Part shown: in pieces, positions 1 to 7,399 of the stretch | Position numbering within the stretch: position 1 is the first letter of the stretch | Layout: every line of letters starts with the position of its first letter | Source of the DNA: CBFFRJ01 sp051486985 | GTDB taxonomy: Bacteria; Pseudomonadota; Gammaproteobacteria; Enterobacterales; Enterobacteriaceae | Assembly: GCF_051486985.1 (NCBI RefSeq) | Contig: NZ_JAHVDV010000053.1 | Coordinates: forward strand, 1-13,126 | DNA: 13,126 nt | Direction: 5' to 3' | The notes under the pieces: model-generated | Told to the model about the DNA's origin: nothing | What the model saw: the letters and a program-made list of their open reading frames with translations, nothing else | Databases searched by the model: none | Program-made: the position numbers and the translations under genes

Positions 1-477
1 CGTATTCAGGTGGAGCATCCGGTTACCGAGATGATCACCGGCGTGGACCTCATCAAAGAGCAGCTGCGTATTGCTGCCGGTCAGCCGCTCTCCATCAGAC
101 AGGAAGATGTGGTGGTGAAAGGCCATGCGGTGGAGTGCCGTATCAACGCCGAAGACCCGAACACCTTCCTGCCGAGCCCGGGTAAAATCACCCGTTTCCA
201 CGCGCCAGGCGGTTTTGGCGTGCGCTGGGAGTCCCATATTTACGCCGGTTACACCGTACCGCCGTACTATGACTCCATGATCGGCAAGCTTATCTGCTTT
301 GGCGAAACCCGTGACGTGGCGATTGCCCGCATGAAGAACGCCCTGCAGGAGCTCATCATCGACGGCATCAAAACCAACGTGGATCTGCAGACCCGTATCA
401 TGAACGACGAGAAGTTCCAGCAGGGTGGCACCAACATCCACTATCTGGAGAAGAAACTCGGTCTGAACGAGAAGTAA
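1..477 (+). CDS. accC: Biotin carboxylase subunit of acetyl-CoA carboxylase (3' part)
   Basis: The reading frame is open from base 1, so the 5' end lies outside the window. The 158 visible residues match the last third of E. coli AccC (449 residues). The first codon corresponds to catalytic Arg292, and the RIQVEHPVTE motif that follows contains Gln294, Val295 and Glu296 of the active site. AccC carboxylates the biotin on AccB with bicarbonate and ATP, the first step of malonyl-CoA and fatty acid synthesis in the cytoplasm. The visible part is the end of the ATP-grasp domain plus the carboxylase C-terminal domain (VECRINAEDP, then YYDSMIGKL). A GTG at base 10 could look like a start but lies inside this conserved motif. 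A terminator follows 17 bases after the stop. Confidence 0.98.
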   Translation, partial: RIQVEHPVTEMITGVDLIKEQLRIAAGQPLSIRQEDVVVKGHAVECRINAEDPNTFLPSPGKITRFHAPGGFGVRWESHIYAGYTVPPYYDSMIGKLICFGETRDVAIARMKNALQELIIDGIKTNVDLQTRIMNDEKFQQGGTNIHYLEKKLGLNEK

Positions 478-493
478 GCCCGTTTTTAGCGCT

Positions 494-521
494 AAAAGGC
501 CGGATATTCCGGCCTTTTTTT
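494..521 (+). terminator. Intrinsic terminator after accC
   Basis: An 11-bp perfect stem (AAAAGGCCGGA at 494-504 pairing with 508-518) with a 3-base loop runs directly into a run of seven Ts (515-521). It should end the accBC transcript. Confidence 0.93.
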
Positions 522-527
522 ATTTCT

Positions 528-560
528 GGGGATTAGAAAGCCCCATAAGGTACAATCCCC
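528..560 (+). promoter_or_regulatory. Candidate promoter region for yhdT-panF-prmA
   Basis: The spacer between the accC terminator and yhdT must hold the promoter of the next unit. A good -10 hexamer, TACAAT, is at 551-556, about 30 bases before the yhdT start. No convincing -35 lies at the usual distance. A perfect 7-bp inverted repeat (GGGGATT at 528-534, AATCCCC at 554-560) overlaps the -10. Its role is unknown. Confidence 0.4.
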
Positions 561-586
561 GCTTTCTTCATCCACAAGGGACAAAT

Positions 587-829
587 ATGGACACGCGTTT
601 TGTTCAGGCCCACAAAGAGGCGCGCTGGGCGCTGTGGCTGACCCTTCTTTATCTTGCTGCATGGTTAGTAACTGCTTACTTACCTGATTCCACCCTGGGC
701 ATAACCGGTTTGCCCCACTGGTTTGAAATGGCCTGTCTCCTGATGCCATTAGTGTTTATCCTGCTCTGCTGGGCGATGGTGCGTATTGTCTTCCGCGATA
801 TTTCTCTGGAGGATACAGATGCATCCTGA
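587..829 (+). CDS. yhdT: YhdT, small two-helix inner-membrane protein (DUF997)
   Basis: This 80-residue protein has the same length and very similar sequence to E. coli YhdT, whose function is unknown. Two hydrophobic segments (about residues 14-31 and 47-68) predict a two-pass membrane protein. The tail after the second helix is acidic (DISLEDTDAS). The start at 587 has an AAGGG ribosome site at 576-580. The last 11 bases overlap the panF start, so translation of the two is probably coupled. This constant pairing with the pantothenate symporter suggests YhdT acts with PanF, but that rests on context alone. Confidence 0.95.
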   Translation: MDTRFVQAHKEARWALWLTLLYLAAWLVTAYLPDSTLGITGLPHWFEMACLLMPLVFILLCWAMVRIVFRDISLEDTDAS

Positions 830-2267
830 AGTCATCATTCCACTGATTGCCTACATGCTTATTGTCTTCGGCCTGTCGGTTTATGCCATGCGCCAGCGTA
901 AGGCAGGCACGTTCCTGACGGAATATTTTTTGGGCAGCCGTTCGATGGGCGGCATGGTGCTGGCCATGACCCTGACAACCTCGTACATCAGTGCCAGCTC
1001 CTTTATTGGCGGACCGGGGGCGGCCTATAAATATGGCCTCGGCTGGGTATTGCTGGCGATGATACAGGTACCGACCATCTGGCTATCGCTGGGCGTGCTG
1101 GGTAAAAAATTTGCCATACTTGCCCGCCGCTACAATGCCATCACCCTCAACGATATGCTGCTGGCACGTTACCAGAGCCGTCTGCTGGTATGGGTGGCGA
1201 GTATCAGCTTACTGGTCGCCTTTGTCGGCGCTATTGCCGTGCAGTTTATTGGCGGTGCACGTCTGCTGGAGACGGCTGCCGGCATTAAGTACGAATCAGG
1301 CCTGCTTATCTTTGGCATCAGTATTGCCCTCTATACGGCCTTTGGCGGCTTTCGCGCCAGCGTACTCAACGACACCATGCAGGGTATGGTGATGTTGATT
1401 GGCACCCTCGTACTGCTGGTTGGCGTCGTCTATGCGGCAGGCGGCCTGCACAGTGCAGTGGATAAATTGCAGCACATTGACCCGCAGCTGGTCTCCCCTC
1501 AGGGTGGTGATGGTATTCTTACGCCTGCCTTTATGACCTCATTCTGGGTGCTGGTCTGTTTCGGTGTGATCGGCCTTCCTCATACCGCCGTGCGCTGCAT
1601 CTCCTATAAGGACAGCAAAGCCGTTCACCGGGGCATTATCATCGGCACGATAGTAGTGACCCTGCTGATGCTGGGAATGCATCTCGCTGGGGCGCTGGGC
1701 CGTGCGGTGATACCGGATTTAAAAGTGCCTGACCTGGTCATCCCTACATTAATGGTAAAGGTGCTGCCGCCTCTTGCCGCAGGGATCTTTCTGGCCGCGC
1801 CTATGGCCGCTATTATGTCTAATGTGAATGCGCACCTTTTGCAGGCATCCGCGACGATCATTAAAGATCTCTGGCTCAATTCCCGACCAGAACAGATCCA
1901 CAATGAGCTGCGCCTGAAGCGTATTTCTATGGCCATCACCCTTATTCTGGGGATCTTTATGATGCTGGCCGCATGGCATCCGCCTGAAATGATCATCTGG
2001 CTAAACCTGCTGGCTTTTGGCGGACTGGAAGCCGTCTTCCTGTGGCCGCTGGTGCTGGGCCTCTACTGGGAACGTGCAAATGCAACCGGGGCGCTGAGCA
2101 GCATGTTTACCGGCGGTATCCTGTATGCCGTCCTGGCCACCTGGAATATACATTTTCTTGGACTGCACCCTATCGTGCCGTCACTGGTTTTAAGTTTGTT
2201 GGCCTTTTTCGTCGGAAACCGTTTTGGTCGGCCCGCCGCACAAACCAACGCCCTTTCTCTGAACTAA
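819..2267 (+). CDS. panF: Sodium/pantothenate symporter
   Basis: PanF imports pantothenate, the precursor of coenzyme A, across the inner membrane with sodium ions. The 482-residue product is close to E. coli PanF (483) and belongs to the sodium:solute symporter family. It is hydrophobic throughout. The conserved block YISASSFIGGPGAAYKYGLG lies at about 56-75, and the family signature GGFRASVLNDTMQG lies at about 176-189. The ATG at 819 is chosen over an upstream in-frame TTG at 786 because it gives the E. coli-like N-terminus (MHPEVIIPL) and has a strong GGAGG site at 808-812. The gene overlaps the end of yhdT by 11 bases and is followed after 13 bases by prmA. Confidence 0.97.
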   Translation: MHPEVIIPLIAYMLIVFGLSVYAMRQRKAGTFLTEYFLGSRSMGGMVLAMTLTTSYISASSFIGGPGAAYKYGLGWVLLAMIQVPTIWLSLGVLGKKFAILARRYNAITLNDMLLARYQSRLLVWVASISLLVAFVGAIAVQFIGGARLLETAAGIKYESGLLIFGISIALYTAFGGFRASVLNDTMQGMVMLIGTLVLLVGVVYAAGGLHSAVDKLQHIDPQLVSPQGGDGILTPAFMTSFWVLVCFGVIGLPHTAVRCISYKDSKAVHRGIIIGTIVVTLLMLGMHLAGALGRAVIPDLKVPDLVIPTLMVKVLPPLAAGIFLAAPMAAIMSNVNAHLLQASATIIKDLWLNSRPEQIHNELRLKRISMAITLILGIFMMLAAWHPPEMIIWLNLLAFGGLEAVFLWPLVLGLYWERANATGALSSMFTGGILYAVLATWNIHFLGLHPIVPSLVLSLLAFFVGNRFGRPAAQTNALSLN

Positions 2268-2280
2268 CAAAGAGTTTCTT

Positions 2281-3162
2281 ATGCCGTGGATCCAACTGAA
2301 GTTAAATACGACTGGCGCAAATGCCGAAGAACTGAGCGACGCGTTAATGGAAGCGGGTTCTGTCTCCATTACCTTCCAGGACACGCACGATACGCCGGTG
2401 TTTGAGCCGCTGCCGGGTGAAACGCGTCTGTGGGGCGATACTGATGTTATCGGCCTGTTTGATGCAGAGACCGACATGAGCGACGTCGTCGCGATGCTGG
2501 AACAGCATCCGTTGCTGGGCACGGGTTTCGTGCATAAGATCGAACAGATCGAAGATAAGGACTGGGAGCGCGAGTGGATGGAAAACTTCCATCCAATGCA
2601 GTTTGGTAAGCGCCTTTGGATATGCCCAAGCTGGCGCGACGTTCCGGATGAAAACGCCGTCAATGTGATGCTCGATCCAGGTCTGGCCTTCGGTACAGGT
2701 ACACACCCAACGACCTCGCTGTGTCTGCAATGGCTGGATGGACTCGATTTAACCGGCAAGACCGTTATTGATTTCGGCTGCGGCTCCGGCATCCTGGCTA
2801 TTGCAGCGCTGAAGCTGGGCGCGGCGAAAGCGATAGGTATTGATATCGATCCCCAGGCAATCCAGGCAAGCCGTGACAACGCCGAGCGTAATGGCGTGTC
2901 CGACCGTCTGGCACTTTATCTGCCTCAGGATCAACCCGAGGCAATGCAAGCGGATGTGGTCGTAGCAAATATTCTGGCAGGGCCGTTGCGCGAGCTGGCA
3001 CCCCTGATTAGCGTGCTGCCCGTTTCAGGCGGTCTGTTGGGCCTCTCCGGTATCCTTGCCAGCCAGGCGGAAGACGTCTGCCAGGCCTACCGCGATAACT
3101 TCACCCTCGATGCCGTCGTGGAAAAAGAAGAGTGGTGCCGGATTACCGGTCAGAAACGCTGA
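2281..3162 (+). CDS. prmA: Ribosomal protein L11 methyltransferase
   Basis: PrmA trimethylates ribosomal protein L11 at several amino groups with S-adenosylmethionine as donor. The product has 293 residues, the same as E. coli PrmA. The N-terminal substrate-recognition domain (about 1-100) is joined by a linker to a class I methyltransferase domain. Visible motifs are DPGLAFGTGTHPTT at 132-145, the SAM-binding loop IDFGCGSG at 163-170, the acidic strand IGIDIDP at about 185-191, and ANIL at 229-232. A weak AAGAG ribosome site is at 2270-2274. prmA lies 13 bases after panF and is the last gene of this unit. L11 methylation is dispensable in E. coli. Confidence 0.98.
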   Translation: MPWIQLKLNTTGANAEELSDALMEAGSVSITFQDTHDTPVFEPLPGETRLWGDTDVIGLFDAETDMSDVVAMLEQHPLLGTGFVHKIEQIEDKDWEREWMENFHPMQFGKRLWICPSWRDVPDENAVNVMLDPGLAFGTGTHPTTSLCLQWLDGLDLTGKTVIDFGCGSGILAIAALKLGAAKAIGIDIDPQAIQASRDNAERNGVSDRLALYLPQDQPEAMQADVVVANILAGPLRELAPLISVLPVSGGLLGLSGILASQAEDVCQAYRDNFTLDAVVEKEEWCRITGQKR

Positions 3163-3212
3163 ATGCTCCCGCCCTGAGAGGCACGTGATTCATTGACCGT
3201 AATAATCTTTCT

Positions 3213-3256
3213 GAAGGCGAAATTGAGAGTAAGATCTCATTTTCGCCTTCTTTTTT
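3213..3256 (+). terminator. Strong intrinsic terminator after prmA
   Basis: A long stem pairs 3213-3222 (GAAGGCGAAA) with 3241-3250. After one T-T mismatch it continues as TGAGA (3224-3228) with TCTCA (3235-3239). A 6-base loop closes it and six Ts follow at 3251-3256. It separates yhdT-panF-prmA from dusB-fis. Confidence 0.93.
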
Positions 3257-3435
3257 GTCTATTAAAACAGCAAATTATCCCGATTATCACCGCCTGAACG
3301 AAGAAAAAATGAGAAGTTTAAGGAAATTATATTTGTTCATAATTTCGCCCATCAAAACTAACAGAATGATTTATAAGAAAATATAATTCATCGCTCCGGC
3401 TTTAGCGTGCATTCATTGATCTGCGACAGTGGATT

Positions 3436-3450
3436 GCTCAAAGTTTGGCC
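3436..3450 (+). promoter_or_regulatory. Fis-binding site overlapping the dusB-fis promoter
   Basis: GCTCAAAGTTTGGCC fits the degenerate Fis consensus with the AT-rich centre and the G/C ends. Its centre (3443) lies about 43 bases before the predicted start, directly upstream of the -35. The main autorepression site of E. coli fis (site II) lies at the same place, so Fis bound here would block RNA polymerase. Confidence 0.65.
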
Positions 3451-3487
3451 TTTCATCTCGTGCAAAAAATGCGTAAGATACGCCGCC
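3451..3487 (+). promoter_or_regulatory. dusB-fis promoter
   Basis: TTTCAT at 3451-3456 and TAAGAT at 3474-3479 are separated by 17 bases. Between the -10 and the predicted start at about 3486-3487 is a GC-rich discriminator (CGCCGCC at 3481-3487). A GC-rich discriminator is the hallmark of stringently controlled promoters repressed by ppGpp and DksA. E. coli fis has this design and starts with C, and its activity peaks when cells enter rapid growth. Confidence 0.85.
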
Positions 3488-3502
3488 TTGCAGTCACAGT
3501 AT

Positions 3503-3517
3503 GGTCATTTCTTAACT
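3503..3517 (+). promoter_or_regulatory. Fis-like site just downstream of the dusB-fis start
   Basis: GGTCATTTCTTAACT matches the core of the Fis consensus (G at one end, TYA and TRA arms around an AT-rich centre). The centre is about 24-25 bases after the predicted start, near site I of E. coli fis. It lies where the dusB ribosome-binding site would normally be. Confidence 0.5.
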
Positions 3518-3518
3518 C

Positions 3519-4484
3519 ATGCGCATCGGACACCACCAGCTTAGAAATCGCCTGATCGCAGCGCCCATGGCTGGCATTACTGACAGACCATTTCGGACGT
3601 TGTGCTACGAGATGGGGGCAGGTTTAACCGTATCCGAGATGATGTCGTCTAACCCTCAGGTGTGGGAAAGCGACAAGTCCCGACTGCGGATGGTGCATGT
3701 AGATGAGCCAGGTATTCGCACCGTGCAAATTGCAGGGAGCGATCCGGATGAGATGGCGGATGCCGCCCGCATTAATGTGGAAAGCGGTGCCCAGATTATT
3801 GATATCAATATGGGCTGTCCGGCTAAGAAAGTGAATCGCAAGCTTGCGGGCTCCGCCCTGCTGCAACACCCGGATTTGGTGAAGTCTATCCTGACCGGCG
3901 TGGTAAAAGCGGTGGACGTGCCCGTCACGCTCAAGATTCGCACTGGCTGGGCTCCGGAACATCGTAACTGCGTAGAGATTGCCCAACTGGCTGAAGACTG
4001 TGGCATTCAGGCTCTGACCATTCATGGACGCACCCGCGCCTGTTTGTTCAATGGAGACGCTGAGTACGACAGCATTCGGGCAGTTAAGCAGAAAGTTTCC
4101 ATTCCGATTATCGCGAATGGTGACATCACTGACCCGCTTAAAGCCAGAGCTGTACTCGACTATACGGGGGCTGATGCCCTGATGATAGGCCGTGCAGCTC
4201 AGGGAAGACCCTGGATCTTTCGGGAAATCCAGCATTATCTGGACACTGGGGAGCTGCTTGCTCCGCTGCCTTTGGCAGAAGTAAAGCGCTTGCTTTGTGC
4301 GCACGTTCGGGAGTTGCATGACTTTTACGGTCAGGCAAAAGGTTACCGAATTGCGCGCAAACACGTCTCCTGGTATCTCCAGGAGCATGCTCCAAATGAC
4401 CAGTTTCGGCGCACATTCAACGCCCTTGAGGACGCCAGCGAACAGCTGGAGGCGTTGGAGGCATACTTCGAAAATTTTGCGTAA
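3519..4484 (+). CDS. dusB: tRNA-dihydrouridine synthase B
   Basis: DusB is an FMN enzyme that reduces a specific uridine (U17 in E. coli) in the D-loop of tRNAs to dihydrouridine with NADPH. The 321-residue product matches E. coli DusB in length and nearly all of its sequence. In the TIM barrel, NMGCPAKKV at 97-105 holds catalytic Cys100, LKIRTGW (about 138-144) holds the flavin-contacting Lys139, and His169, ANGDI (199-203) and IGR (223-225) form the rest of the FMN site. The C-terminal helical domain binds tRNA. No purine-rich ribosome site precedes the ATG, so translation is probably weak. fis follows after 25 bases on the same transcript. Confidence 0.98.
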   Translation: MRIGHHQLRNRLIAAPMAGITDRPFRTLCYEMGAGLTVSEMMSSNPQVWESDKSRLRMVHVDEPGIRTVQIAGSDPDEMADAARINVESGAQIIDINMGCPAKKVNRKLAGSALLQHPDLVKSILTGVVKAVDVPVTLKIRTGWAPEHRNCVEIAQLAEDCGIQALTIHGRTRACLFNGDAEYDSIRAVKQKVSIPIIANGDITDPLKARAVLDYTGADALMIGRAAQGRPWIFREIQHYLDTGELLAPLPLAEVKRLLCAHVRELHDFYGQAKGYRIARKHVSWYLQEHAPNDQFRRTFNALEDASEQLEALEAYFENFA

Positions 4485-4509
4485 ACAGAAATAAAGAGCT
4501 GACAGAACT

Positions 4510-4806
4510 ATGTTCGAACAACGCGTAAATTCTGACGTACTGACCGTTTCTACCGTTAACTCTCAGGATCAGGTAACCCAAAAACCTCTGCGTGACTCGG
4601 TAAAGCAGGCACTGAAGAACTATTTTGCTCAACTGAATGGTCAGGATGTTAATGACCTGTATGAGCTGGTACTGGCTGAGGTAGAACAGCCTCTGTTGGA
4701 CATGGTGATGCAATACACCCGTGGTAACCAGACCCGCGCTGCCCTGATGATGGGCATCAACCGTGGTACGCTGCGTAAGAAACTGAAAAAATACGGCATG
4801 AACTGA
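4510..4806 (+). CDS. fis: Fis, factor for inversion stimulation (nucleoid DNA-binding protein)
   Basis: Fis is a small dimeric DNA-bending protein, very abundant in early exponential growth. It activates rRNA and tRNA promoters, shapes the nucleoid and stimulates site-specific inversion. The 98 residues appear identical to E. coli Fis as I recall it. Residues about 11-26 form the flexible beta-hairpin arms used in Hin/Gin inversion. The C-terminal helix-turn-helix lies at about 74-95 ([20 protein letters not shown]). A GAG at 4497-4499 sits far (about 10 bases) from the ATG, so initiation is not by a standard ribosome site. An A/U-rich element just upstream (AAATAAAG) is known to support fis translation in E. 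coli. fis shares the dusB promoter and is autoregulated. Confidence 0.99.
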
Positions 4807-4827
4807 TACCTGTCAGAGACTGCTTCT

Positions 4828-4864
4828 AAAAAGGCGCGAACCGGCATGGGGACGCGCCTTTTTT
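4828..4864 (+). terminator. Intrinsic terminator after fis
   Basis: An 11-bp stem (AAAAAGGCGCG at 4828-4838 pairing with 4853-4863) with a 14-base loop ends in six Ts (4859-4864). Confidence 0.9.
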
Positions 4865-4965
4865 ATTGCCATTGCAGCCATAAAAAACTTCTCTTGCCTC
4901 ATCTTTCCCCGCAGGTGATTTCGTGTATATTCGCAACGGTTAAATGCGAGATAAGGATATGCGGA

Positions 4966-5130
4966 ATGATTCGAAAGTACTTCTGGCTGGTTATTTTTGC
5001 CCTGTCCGTTTTGTTGCTGGATTCGGTACTCATGCAGTGGATCGAGTTTCTGACGACAGAAGTCGATAAGTGCCGAAACATGAATTCCGTCAATCCACTT
5101 AAACTGGTGAACTGTACCGAGCTCGACTGA
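4966..5130 (+). CDS. yhdU: YhdU, small single-helix membrane protein
   Basis: This 54-residue product resembles E. coli YhdU (about 59 residues), an uncharacterised membrane protein. One hydrophobic helix covers about residues 5-26, after a short basic start (MIRKY). The polar C-terminal tail has two cysteines (Cys36 and Cys50) around the conserved NMNSVNPLKLVNC stretch. If the tail is periplasmic they could form a disulphide, which is inference. The ATG at 4966 is chosen because it matches the E. coli N-terminus and has AAGGA at 4953-4957. The frame stays open further upstream, but that part overlaps the fis terminator. A TATATT at 4926-4931 is a possible -10 with no clear -35. The C-terminus is about five residues shorter than in E. 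coli. Confidence 0.88.
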   Translation: MIRKYFWLVIFALSVLLLDSVLMQWIEFLTTEVDKCRNMNSVNPLKLVNCTELD

Positions 5131-5273
5131 CAGCTGCTCAGGTGCACTGTCTCCTGCGTGCTCAGGGATATCTACCTGGTTGTGCCATCCCCTCCGGATA
5201 GCCGTGTCTCAGCCTTTTCGCCCAAACAAATGTAGTTAGCGTAACGCTTTTTTGTGAATGAGTTGATGACATC

Positions 5274-7352
5274 ATGCTGGTTAGCCAATACGACCAAATC
5301 CTTGTTGTTGTATCTTTTATTGTTGCCATTCTGGCATCTTATACCGCTCTGAATATGGCAGGCCGGGTCTCCACCAGCACCGGTTGTACCGCATGGGTCT
5401 GGTTGAGTGGCGGTGGGGTGGCGATGGGCATCGGCATTTGGGCCATGCATTTTATCGGCATGCTGGCTATGGATATGTCCATGCACCTGCGCTATGACCC
5501 GCTCCTTACCGCCCTCTCGATGGTCATTGCCATCAGCGCCTCTCTCTTTGCGCTATGGCTGGTCAGCGGTGTGGACTTAACGCTGCATCGCCTGCTACCT
5601 GGCGCTTTCATCATGGGCTCGGGTATTGCTGCCATGCACTACACGGGCATGGCGGCATTACAGGTCACGCCCGCCATCGAATGGGACATGACCTGGGTTG
5701 CCATCTCTGTCATTATTGCCCTGCTCTCCTCCTTCGCCGCCTTGTGGTTGACCTTCCGCTTGCGCCACGAGGCCGCCCAGGTTGCCCTGATGCGTTTCGG
5801 TGCCGCGATTTTAATGGGTTTAGCCATCGCCGGGATGCACTACAGCGGAATGATGGCCGCACGTTTTCCGAATGATGATCCTATGGGGCATCATGGGGTT
5901 AATGGTAACTGGCTGGCGGTACTGGTCAGCGTCGTCGCTTTTTCGATTTTGGGTATTACGTTACTCGTCTCTATGCTGGATGCGCGCCTTCAGGCCCGCA
6001 CCTCACTTCTGGCCTCTTCTCTTGCTGAAGCCAACCGTGAACTTGCGCAGCTTGCCCTTCACGACACCCTGACGCGTCTTCCCAACCGTGTGTTATTAGA
6101 AGACCGCCTGGATCAGGCCATCAATAAAGCGCGCCGGGAAGGTAATTTTTTTGCGCTGATGTTTATGGATCTGGATGGCTTTAAAACGGTTAATGACGCT
6201 TACGGTCACGATGTCGGAGATAAACTGCTCATTGCGGTGGCCGAGCGGCTTAAGCAGCAACTTAACGGGCAGTACACGCTGGCGCGCATGGGCGGAGACG
6301 AGTTCGTCCTGCTCACGGAGGTCACTGCGCCTGATGAAGCTGCAACCCTTGCAGCTTCGCTGGTACGAATCATTGATAAGCCCTTTAATATTGACCCCTA
6401 CGATATGATGGTCACCCTGAGCGTCGGCATCGCCCTCTACCCGCATGATGGTAAAAACGAACGTGAACTCATGTTTAACGCTGATGCGGCGATGTATCAC
6501 ACCAAGCACATGGGGCGTAACGGCTATCACTTCTTCCAGCCGTCGATGAATACTCTTGCGCAAACACAGCTTCAGTTGATGAATGATTTATGGCTTGCAA
6601 CCGAGCGTAAAGAGTTCCGCCTTGTTTATCAGCCAAAGTTTCAGGCTCCCGCAGGACCCATTATCGGTTTTGAAGCTCTTTTGCGCTGGCAGCATCCGAA
6701 ACTCGGCCTGCTCGCCCCTGACACCTTCCTGCCCCTGGCGGAAAAAACAGGGTTGATTGTGCCTTTGGGAAACTGGGTCATTGACGAAGCCTGCCGGCAA
6801 CTGAGTGAATGGCGCCAGCAGGGCAATACTGACTGGTCCGTGGCGGTGAATCTCTCAACACTCCAGTTTGAGCAGCCTTCACTGGTTCAAACCATCATGG
6901 ACAGCCTGAATAAGCACAATGTTCCGCCGGATACCTTAATTCTGGAAGTCACCGAAACCACGGCGATGACCAATCCCGATGAGAGCGTACGCGTGCTGAC
7001 ATTATTAACAGAAGCTGGCGTACAGGCCTCTATAGATGACTTTGGTACAGGCTATTCCAGCCTGCTCTACCTTAAGCGCCTGCCGGCATGCGAACTTAAA
7101 ATTGACAGAGCTTTCGTGCGTGAGCTGAGTAGTGAAGGGGATGATGCAACCATTGTTTCTGCCATTGTTGCGCTGGCCAAAACCTTGAATTTAAAAATAG
7201 TGGCTGAAGGGGTTGAGACAACGGAGCAACAGGCCTTTCTTACCGAACTGGGTTGTAACACCCTGCAAGGTTATCTTCTGGGCAGGCCGGTATCAGCAGA
7301 GGTCATCAGCGCAAAGGGTAATGCATTATATTCGTCACGACCTTCCGCATAA
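5274..7352 (+). CDS. MHYT-GGDEF-EAL membrane protein, cyclic-di-GMP synthase/phosphodiesterase
   Basis: This 692-residue protein has a membrane sensor and two c-di-GMP domains. The N-terminal MHYT domain (about 8-235, seven hydrophobic segments) has all three repeats: MHFIGM at 58-63, MHYTGM at 121-126 and MHYSGM at 188-193. MHYT domains are proposed to bind a metal (copper) and sense a diatomic gas. A GGDEF domain (about 262-420) has an intact GGDEF at 340-344, but the inhibitory RxxD site five residues upstream is missing (NGQY). The EAL domain (about 435-680) keeps EAL 467-469, Asn526, EVTE 558-561, DDFGTG 588-593, Lys609 and Glu645, so phosphodiesterase activity is likely. It may therefore both make and degrade c-di-GMP, with the balance unknown. 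An in-frame stop at 5259-5261 makes 5274 the furthest upstream ATG. No good ribosome site is seen. The gene sits where E. coli K-12 has acrSEF, and no other c-di-GMP gene is adjacent. Confidence 0.95.
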   Translation: MLVSQYDQILVVVSFIVAILASYTALNMAGRVSTSTGCTAWVWLSGGGVAMGIGIWAMHFIGMLAMDMSMHLRYDPLLTALSMVIAISASLFALWLVSGVDLTLHRLLPGAFIMGSGIAAMHYTGMAALQVTPAIEWDMTWVAISVIIALLSSFAALWLTFRLRHEAAQVALMRFGAAILMGLAIAGMHYSGMMAARFPNDDPMGHHGVNGNWLAVLVSVVAFSILGITLLVSMLDARLQARTSLLASSLAEANRELAQLALHDTLTRLPNRVLLEDRLDQAINKARREGNFFALMFMDLDGFKTVNDAYGHDVGDKLLIAVAERLKQQLNGQYTLARMGGDEFVLLTEVTAPDEAATLAASLVRIIDKPFNIDPYDMMVTLSVGIALYPHDGKNERELMFNADAAMYHTKHMGRNGYHFFQPSMNTLAQTQLQLMNDLWLATERKEFRLVYQPKFQAPAGPIIGFEALLRWQHPKLGLLAPDTFLPLAEKTGLIVPLGNWVIDEACRQLSEWRQQGNTDWSVAVNLSTLQFEQPSLVQTIMDSLNKHNVPPDTLILEVTETTAMTNPDESVRVLTLLTEAGVQASIDDFGTGYSSLLYLKRLPACELKIDRAFVRELSSEGDDATIVSAIVALAKTLNLKIVAEGVETTEQQAFLTELGCNTLQGYLLGRPVSAEVISAKGNALYSSRPSA

Positions 7353-7399
7353 ATAATACGGCATAATTAAATGGCGAATTAATACCTCTTTTTAATGTC

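Larger units (their letters stand above)
3257..3518 (+). promoter_or_regulatory. dusB-fis upstream control region
   Basis: This noncoding stretch between the prmA terminator and dusB is AT-rich up to about 3400. It then carries the promoter and Fis sites listed separately. I see no credible gene in it. A reverse-orientation IHF-like match (consensus YAA-N4-TTGATW, one mismatch) is at 3359-3371, centred about 121 bases before the predicted start. This is close to the upstream IHF site known for E. coli fis, so IHF activation is plausible but unproven here. Confidence 0.6.

Noticed and set aside
492..749. Minus-strand open frame of 85 codons across the accC terminator and yhdT
   Set aside because: It covers the terminator hairpin and the antisense of yhdT, and it has no recognisable protein features.
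2190..2879. Minus-strand open frame of 229 codons antisense to panF and prmA
   Set aside because: It is a shadow of the strongly supported prmA gene. The product has no domain or composition typical of a real protein.
3624..4388. Minus-strand open frame of 254 codons antisense to dusB
   Set aside because: It lies fully within dusB, whose sequence is conserved with all catalytic residues. The antisense product shows no known motif.
4846..4965. Longer N-terminal extension of yhdU starting at 4846
   Set aside because: The extension begins inside the fis terminator hairpin and does not match E. coli YhdU. The ATG at 4966 has a good ribosome site.
5235..5256. Possible small terminator (AGCG-TAA-CGCT followed by Ts) before the c-di-GMP gene
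   Set aside because: The stem is only 4 bp, too weak to call despite the T-run.
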